From assembly GCA_035627675.1 (NCBI GenBank), contig DASPLH010000096.1:1-9121 (forward strand): a DNA stretch of 9,121 bases, given 5' to 3'. The position numbers and the translations under genes are program-made. Source of the DNA: DASPLH01 sp035627675 (GTDB taxonomy: Bacteria > Acidobacteriota > Terriglobia > Terriglobales > Acidobacteriaceae). Shown here in pieces: positions 5,195-9,121 of the stretch. How positions within the stretch are numbered: position 1 is the first letter of the stretch; every line of letters begins with the position of its first letter. The notes beneath the pieces are model-generated. The model was not told the DNA's origin. It saw only the letters and a list, made by a program, of their open reading frames with translations, and did not search any database.

Positions 5195-6457
5195 ATGATG
5201 ACCAACGGAACGCAACATACCGAGCGGGGCGGAACTAGGCGCGGATGGCTGATCGTGGCCGCCGTTGTCGTCGTGGTCGTACTGGTGAGCGCCTTCGTTT
5301 CCCTCCGCCCCCGGCGCATTCGCGTCACGGTAACGGCTCCAACGCGCCAGGAGATTTCGAGCAGCATCACCACGAACGGCAAAGTCGAGCCGGTCAAGAA
5401 CTTCGAGGTTCGCGCACTGCAAGCGAGCGCCGTCAGGCGCGTGCTCGTGCGTGAAGGTCAGAAGGTCCGCAAGGATCAGCTGCTCGTCGTGCTCGATGAC
5501 TCCGATGCGCGCGCGCAGCTTGCCCGTGCTGTCGCGCAGCTTCGGGCAGCGGAAGCCCGCGCCAGCGCCATACGCGAGGGCGGGACCCGGGAAGAGATCC
5601 TGACGACCCAGGCCGACCTTGCGAACGCCCGCGCAGAGTTGGAATCCGCAAACCGGAACCTCCAGGCGATCGAGCGATTGCAGCGCAAAGGCGCTGCGTC
5701 GCAGGACGAAATCACCGCCGCCCAGGCCCGTGTCACGCGCGCGCAAACCAGCGTCAGGATGCTCGAGCAGAAGAGTGGTTCGCGCTTCTCTGCCCCTGAG
5801 CAGGTCCGCGCCAGCGCCGAGGTGGAAGATGCGCGCGCGCAGGTCGCAGCCGCGCAGCACCTGATCAACGAAGCGAACATACGCGCCCCCTTCGACGGCA
5901 CCGTGTACGGACTGCCCGCGCGAGAGGGATCGTGGGTGAGCGCAGGCGATCCCGTGGTACAGGTGGCCGATCTTTCCGGGCTCCAGGTGCGCGCCTTTGT
6001 TGACGAGCCCGAAATCGGGCGCCTCAAGCCCGATCAGCCTGTACGCATCACGTGGGATGCGCTTCCGGGGCAGAGCTGGGAGGGCCGCGTCTTGACCCTG
6101 CCCGCCACCGTGGTCGCTCGCGGAAACCGAAACGTCGGCGAGATGCTTTGCAGCGTGAACAACAATGACGGGCGCCTGCTTCCGAACACGAACGTGGGCG
6201 TAACGGTTCTGCTCAGCAGCAACACCCAGGCCTTGACCGTTCCGCGTGAAGCCGTTCGCCAGGACAACGGGAAGTCTCACGTGTATGTCGTCAACGGCAG
6301 CCACATTGAGAGACGCGCGGTGGAAACCGGCGTAGCCAATCTCACGCAGATCCAGATTACGAACGGCCTCAAGGACAACGACGTCATCGCCGTGCAGTCG
6401 CTGAGTCCGACGCCGCTTACCGACGGGATCACCGTAAAAATCGTCGAGAACCAGTAG
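5195..6457 (+). CDS. HlyD/RND-type periplasmic adaptor (membrane fusion protein)
   Basis: The 420-residue protein links an inner-membrane pump to a TolC-type channel. One membrane anchor spans about residues 18-37 after a short cytoplasmic, Arg-rich start. The first lipoyl half follows (about 58-105, with VLVREGQKVRKDQLLVVLDD), then an alpha-helical hairpin to about residue 225 rich in Ala, Arg and Gln, then the second lipoyl half (IRAPFDGTVYGLPAREGSWV, from residue 229), a beta-barrel and a membrane-proximal domain. The hairpin tip has L162-x6-S169, two of the three residues of the RLS motif that docks adaptors onto TolC; the Arg position is Ala (158). Two adjacent ATG codons (5195, 5198) could start it. 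The TPR gene follows after 2 bases. Drug, metal or lipid specificity cannot be read from the sequence. Confidence 0.92.
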   Translation: MMTNGTQHTERGGTRRGWLIVAAVVVVVVLVSAFVSLRPRRIRVTVTAPTRQEISSSITTNGKVEPVKNFEVRALQASAVRRVLVREGQKVRKDQLLVVLDDSDARAQLARAVAQLRAAEARASAIREGGTREEILTTQADLANARAELESANRNLQAIERLQRKGAASQDEITAAQARVTRAQTSVRMLEQKSGSRFSAPEQVRASAEVEDARAQVAAAQHLINEANIRAPFDGTVYGLPAREGSWVSAGDPVVQVADLSGLQVRAFVDEPEIGRLKPDQPVRITWDALPGQSWEGRVLTLPATVVARGNRNVGEMLCSVNNNDGRLLPNTNVGVTVLLSSNTQALTVPREAVRQDNGKSHVYVVNGSHIERRAVETGVANLTQIQITNGLKDNDVIAVQSLSPTPLTDGITVKIVENQ

Positions 6458-6459
6458 CG

Positions 6460-7431
6460 ATGTTCAAGCTGTACAAGTCGATTCCATCCAGGGCGATTGC
6501 ATCCGCCGCCGTACTCGCCGCTTGCCTTGTTGCGGCAGCCGCGGCCGCGGCGCCGTCCAGGGCTGACCTTGTGGCCAGCGGCCGGGCCGACGAAGCAATC
6601 CGCGCATTGACCGCCCAGAACGACGCCGAGGCTTACCACCTCTTGTGTCGCGTGTACTACTCGCTGGAGGACTGGGATAAGGCGATCAGGAGCGGGGAGA
6701 AAGCCGTCCAGCTGAATCCAAATGCCGCGGCCTACCATCTGTGGCTGGGGCGATCCTACGGCGAGAAAGCCGATTCTTCCGGACCGCTCTCCGCCTTTGG
6801 TTGGGCTCGCAAGACGGTCGCCGAGTTCGAGCGTGCCGTGCAGCTCGACCCCAAAGACTGGCGCGCGCGCCACGACCTCGCGGAGTACTACGCCACGGCT
6901 CCTGGCATCGTCGGAGGCGGCAAGGACAAAGCTCGCCGGCTGGCGGACGACATCCAGTCGTCCGATCCGGTGACGGCTGCGCTGATCCGCGCTCTTGTCG
7001 CGTCTCGCAGCGATCGGCCGGGCGAGGCGGAACAGCACCTGAACAACGCCGTACAGGCGAGCGGAAACAGCGCGGGAACTCTGCTGCGACTCGCCCGTTT
7101 GTACCGCAACCAGAAGCGATGGAACGAATTCGACGCGGCGGTCTCGCGCGCGCTTGCTTCGTCGAAGAGGACTCCTGAAGATCTCTTCAATGCCGGCGAA
7201 CTGCTCGTCGGCGTGAACCGCAATCTTCCAACGGCGGCGCAGGCGCTCAAGCAATATCTCGCAGGCCCAATGGACGACAATGGACCGGCCTTCCAGGCTC
7301 ACTATCTCCTCGGGCAGGTCCATGAACGCCAGGGCGACCGTCGCGCCGCGCAGGACGAATACAAAGCCGCGCTCTCGCTCGCCGGCGGTTTTCGTCCGGC
7401 GCAGGAAGCGCTTCGCAAGCTCGGCGGCTAA
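6460..7431 (+). CDS. Exported TPR-repeat protein of the efflux operon
   Basis: This 323-residue protein begins with a basic n-region and an Ala-rich hydrophobic stretch (residues 12-31), so it is exported. LAAC at 19-22 also fits a lipobox, which would make it a lipoprotein, though the hydrophobic run continues after the Cys. Several TPR-like helix pairs follow: AYHLLCRVYYSLEDWDKAI..AVQLNP from about residue 57, a second ending AVQLDPKDW, one around LLRLARLYRNQKRWNEFDAA, and a last AHYLLGQVHERQGDRRAAQDEYKAAL. APGIVGGGKDKA (147-158) is a motif I recall from a TPR family of Acidobacteriota and neighbours. TPRs bind proteins, so it may scaffold the adaptor or channel. The start is 2 bases after the adaptor stop; the TolC gene follows after 19 bases. 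Confidence 0.88.
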   Translation: MFKLYKSIPSRAIASAAVLAACLVAAAAAAAPSRADLVASGRADEAIRALTAQNDAEAYHLLCRVYYSLEDWDKAIRSGEKAVQLNPNAAAYHLWLGRSYGEKADSSGPLSAFGWARKTVAEFERAVQLDPKDWRARHDLAEYYATAPGIVGGGKDKARRLADDIQSSDPVTAALIRALVASRSDRPGEAEQHLNNAVQASGNSAGTLLRLARLYRNQKRWNEFDAAVSRALASSKRTPEDLFNAGELLVGVNRNLPTAAQALKQYLAGPMDDNGPAFQAHYLLGQVHERQGDRRAAQDEYKAALSLAGGFRPAQEALRKLGG

Positions 7432-7450
7432 CTTCCGCAAAGGTGGATCG

Positions 7451-8755
7451 ATGACATCTTGGCGCAGTTGTTTGAAATTGCGCTGCACTGCCCTGTTGCT
7501 CACGGCCGGTCTCGCGGTTCCCGCCGCGGCCGAGCAGCTCACATTCCGGCGAACCATCGAACTCGCGCTTGAGAAGAATGGCGTGGTCGTGACCTCGGCA
7601 GCCGATATCCGCAAGGCGCAGGCGTCGTATCTCGAGGCACGCAACGCCTACCTGCCGATCGTGGTTCTCGGGTCAGGCCTTGGTTATTCGAAGGGCGTGC
7701 CGCTGACGCTCCAGGGAAACGCGCCCACCATTTTCAATCTGACGAGCCAGCAGTTCCTGCTCAACTTCGCGCAACGGGATTTCTTGCGCGCGGCGAGAAG
7801 CGATATCAGCGCGGCGCAGTTCGACGCTGCCGACCGGCGCAATACAGTCCTGATCGACGCCGCGCTGGCATACATCGAACTCGACAACGTGCTCAGCCGC
7901 CTTCGATCCCTGAAAGAGCAGCAGCAGGCCGCAAGTCGTGTGACCTTCATCGCCGAGGAGCGGCTGCGCGAAGGCATCGACAGCCCTGTGGACGCGAAGC
8001 GTGCGCAGCTCGCGGCCGCGCGAGTTGAACTGCGAATCGCCCAGGCCACAACCGCCGCCGACGTGTTGCGCGACCGCATCGCGCGCTGGACGGGCGTTTC
8101 GGCCGATTCGATCGAGACCGTCCCGGAATCGATCCCGGATCACCCCGACATAGCCCCGAACGGCGACTACACCGACCTGGCCGTGGCCAACAATCCTGTC
8201 GTGAAACTCGCGGACGAACGCGCCCGCGCCGCCGAGTTCCGCGCCCGCGCCGAGACCAAGCAGAACTGGCCCTCGATTGACCTCGCCAGTCAGTACGCTG
8301 TTCTCAGCAGGTACAACAATTACGAAGACTTCTACCAGAAGTTCGAGCGGAACAACATCACTGTTGGATTGAGCATTCGTTTCCCCGTCTTCAACTTCGT
8401 TCAGAAAGCGCGAAACGAACAGGCAAAATCCGACTCGGTGAAGGCGCGGGTCGAGGCCGATGGCGTGCGGGCGCAGGTCAGGGAGTCAACCCTTAAGTTG
8501 CATCGCAGCCTTCGTCAACTCGCCGCTGCCGCCGAGGTCGCGCGTCTCGAACACGAAATCGCCGAGGCCGACGCGTCCACCACCGAGTCACGCGTCCAGA
8601 GCGGCGCGACAAACTCGCGCCAGGCGGAGCAGGCTCGTCTCGACGCGGGTGACCGCTACATCGCCTACCTCGAGGCGTCCCTGGAACTCTGGCGCGCTCA
8701 GGTCGAGTTGCTGCGCTCCACGGGCGAACTCGAAGATTGGGCAATGTCGAAGTAG
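7451..8755 (+). CDS. TolC-type outer-membrane efflux protein
   Basis: ATG 7451 is chosen although the frame is open from 7280, because AGGTG lies 5 bases before it and a classical signal peptide follows at once: MTSWRSCLKLR, a hydrophobic stretch, and a likely cut after PAAA before EQ. The 434-residue product has the two-fold outer-membrane efflux protein pattern. The first repeat has LTFRRTIELALEKN, ASYLEARNAYLPIVVLGSG and a long helix with EEQ/AEERLREGIDSPVDAKRAQ. The second has LADERARAAEFRARAETKQNWPSID, a beta segment with NITVGLSIRFPVFN, then long helices with ESRVQSGATNSRQAEQARLDAGDRY. A trimer would form the beta-barrel and periplasmic tunnel that the adaptor docks to. It ends the operon: a gene on the other strand begins its stop 23 bases later. 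Confidence 0.92.
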   Translation: MTSWRSCLKLRCTALLLTAGLAVPAAAEQLTFRRTIELALEKNGVVVTSAADIRKAQASYLEARNAYLPIVVLGSGLGYSKGVPLTLQGNAPTIFNLTSQQFLLNFAQRDFLRAARSDISAAQFDAADRRNTVLIDAALAYIELDNVLSRLRSLKEQQQAASRVTFIAEERLREGIDSPVDAKRAQLAAARVELRIAQATTAADVLRDRIARWTGVSADSIETVPESIPDHPDIAPNGDYTDLAVANNPVVKLADERARAAEFRARAETKQNWPSIDLASQYAVLSRYNNYEDFYQKFERNNITVGLSIRFPVFNFVQKARNEQAKSDSVKARVEADGVRAQVRESTLKLHRSLRQLAAAAEVARLEHEIAEADASTTESRVQSGATNSRQAEQARLDAGDRYIAYLEASLELWRAQVELLRSTGELEDWAMSK

Positions 8756-8778
8756 ATGGGTCGAGGGAAAGCACAGAC

Positions 8779-9121
8779 CTAATCCGCGTCCACGCCGCTC
8801 TCTTCCTCTACGAAGGCCGGGACAAGCCGCGGAACTGCGGGCCGTGCAACCGGCTTGCCGAAGAGCACCCTCCGGCGCTCGTACATGATTACCGCGGCGA
8901 ACGATCCCAGGATCGCGATCATCGGGTCGATGGGGTGCCGATAATTCATGCTCGGATGGGTGATGTAGTAGATGATCGGGAACACGGCAACCATGATGAC
9001 GAACGGCGTCATTGGTCCCCGGCGACGATAGCCCTGCTTCGAGAACCACAATCCAAGCACGAGCATGGCCGTCATCCACATCGTGAACATCACGTTCGGA
9101 ATATGCATCGGCTCACGCACG
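8779..9121 (-). CDS. Multi-span membrane protein, C-terminal part (possible GT-C glycosyltransferase; 5' end outside window)
   Basis: The last 113 or so residues of a gene that enters from the right edge; the first codon seen (GTG) is probably internal. Three hydrophobic segments are visible (about residues 8-25, 37-54 and 63-80), followed by an Arg-rich patch and an acidic tail ending in GVDAD. The motif THPSMNYRHPIDPMIAIL between the second and third segments, with YRHP near the start of the last helix, resembles the C-terminal region of ArnT/PMT-like GT-C glycosyltransferases, which move sugars from polyprenyl carriers in the periplasm. That is recall of a short motif and remains uncertain. 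It is convergent with the TolC gene, 23 bases apart, with no hairpin terminator visible. Confidence 0.7.
   Translation of the reverse strand, partial: VREPMHIPNVMFTMWMTAMLVLGLWFSKQGYRRRGPMTPFVIMVAVFPIIYYITHPSMNYRHPIDPMIAILGSFAAVIMYERRRVLFGKPVARPAVPRLVPAFVEEESGVDAD

Noticed and set aside
5090..6304. 404-codon open frame antisense to the adaptor gene
   Set aside because: The sense strand encodes a full adaptor with recognisable domains; the antisense product shows no domain pattern.
7280..7450. 57-codon upstream extension of the TolC frame
   Set aside because: It overlaps the end of the TPR gene and would bury the signal peptide; AGGTG and ATG 7451 give the proper start.
6277..7644. 455-codon open frame antisense to the TPR gene and the start of the TolC gene
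   Set aside because: Arg-rich shadow frame spanning two real genes and their junction; no domain or start signal.
1..9121. tRNA, rRNA or riboswitch genes, including a preQ1 riboswitch before queF
   Set aside because: No cloverleaf, rRNA segment or preQ1-type pseudoknot sequence was recognised; the 101 bases before queF are GC-rich with only a weak hairpin.

Overview
The window is about 9.1 kb of GC-rich bacterial DNA holding ten protein-coding genes, two of them cut by the window edges, and two unusual intergenic palindromic repeats. The organism is Gram-negative (diderm): there is a TolC-type outer-membrane channel, a periplasmic adaptor and several exported proteins. The gene content, the style of the TPR protein, and intergenic repeats built from GGATTKTC, CACCACAGAGG and CAGCAGT units resemble environmental Acidobacteriota. 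That placement is inference; no RNA gene or phylogenetic marker is present to fix it.

Layout. (1) 2-750, + strand: the tail of an AhpD/carboxymuconolactone-decarboxylase-like protein, coupled by a 4-base GTGA overlap to a small exported OB-fold protein. (2) 746-1019: palindromic element A, whose arms are tandem octamers, lying between convergent genes and reaching the stop codons of both. (3) 998-3408, - strand: a Spinster-like MFS transporter followed, again through a GTGA overlap, by a membrane-anchored family 2 glycosyltransferase. (4) 3425-3630: palindromic element B, whose arms are tandem heptamers, between the MFS gene and queF. (5) 3629-4039, - strand: queF, nitrile reductase of queuosine synthesis. 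(6) 4141-5055, - strand: a YihY/BrkB-family membrane protein. (7) 5195-8755, + strand: a three-gene export operon of HlyD-type adaptor, exported TPR protein and TolC-type outer-membrane factor, with no inner-membrane pump. (8) 8779-9121, - strand: the C-terminal part of a multi-span membrane protein, perhaps a GT-C glycosyltransferase.

How the genes work together. The HlyD, TPR and TolC proteins are probably made together as the periplasmic and outer-membrane parts of a tripartite efflux system whose pump is encoded elsewhere. The MFS-glycosyltransferase pair could form a small lipid or sugar modification and transport unit. QueF and YihY look like stand-alone housekeeping genes. No gap over 300 bases lacks a gene. 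No tRNA, rRNA, CRISPR array, insertion sequence or transposase was seen.

The most interesting material is non-coding. Elements A and B differ in sequence but share one plan: an inverted repeat whose arms are tandem 8-mers or 7-mers, eight units in the left arm and five in the right, with the clearest units outside and decayed units inside, enclosing a core and sitting flush against coding sequence. No transposase lies nearby. They may represent one class of non-autonomous or structure-forming intergenic element.
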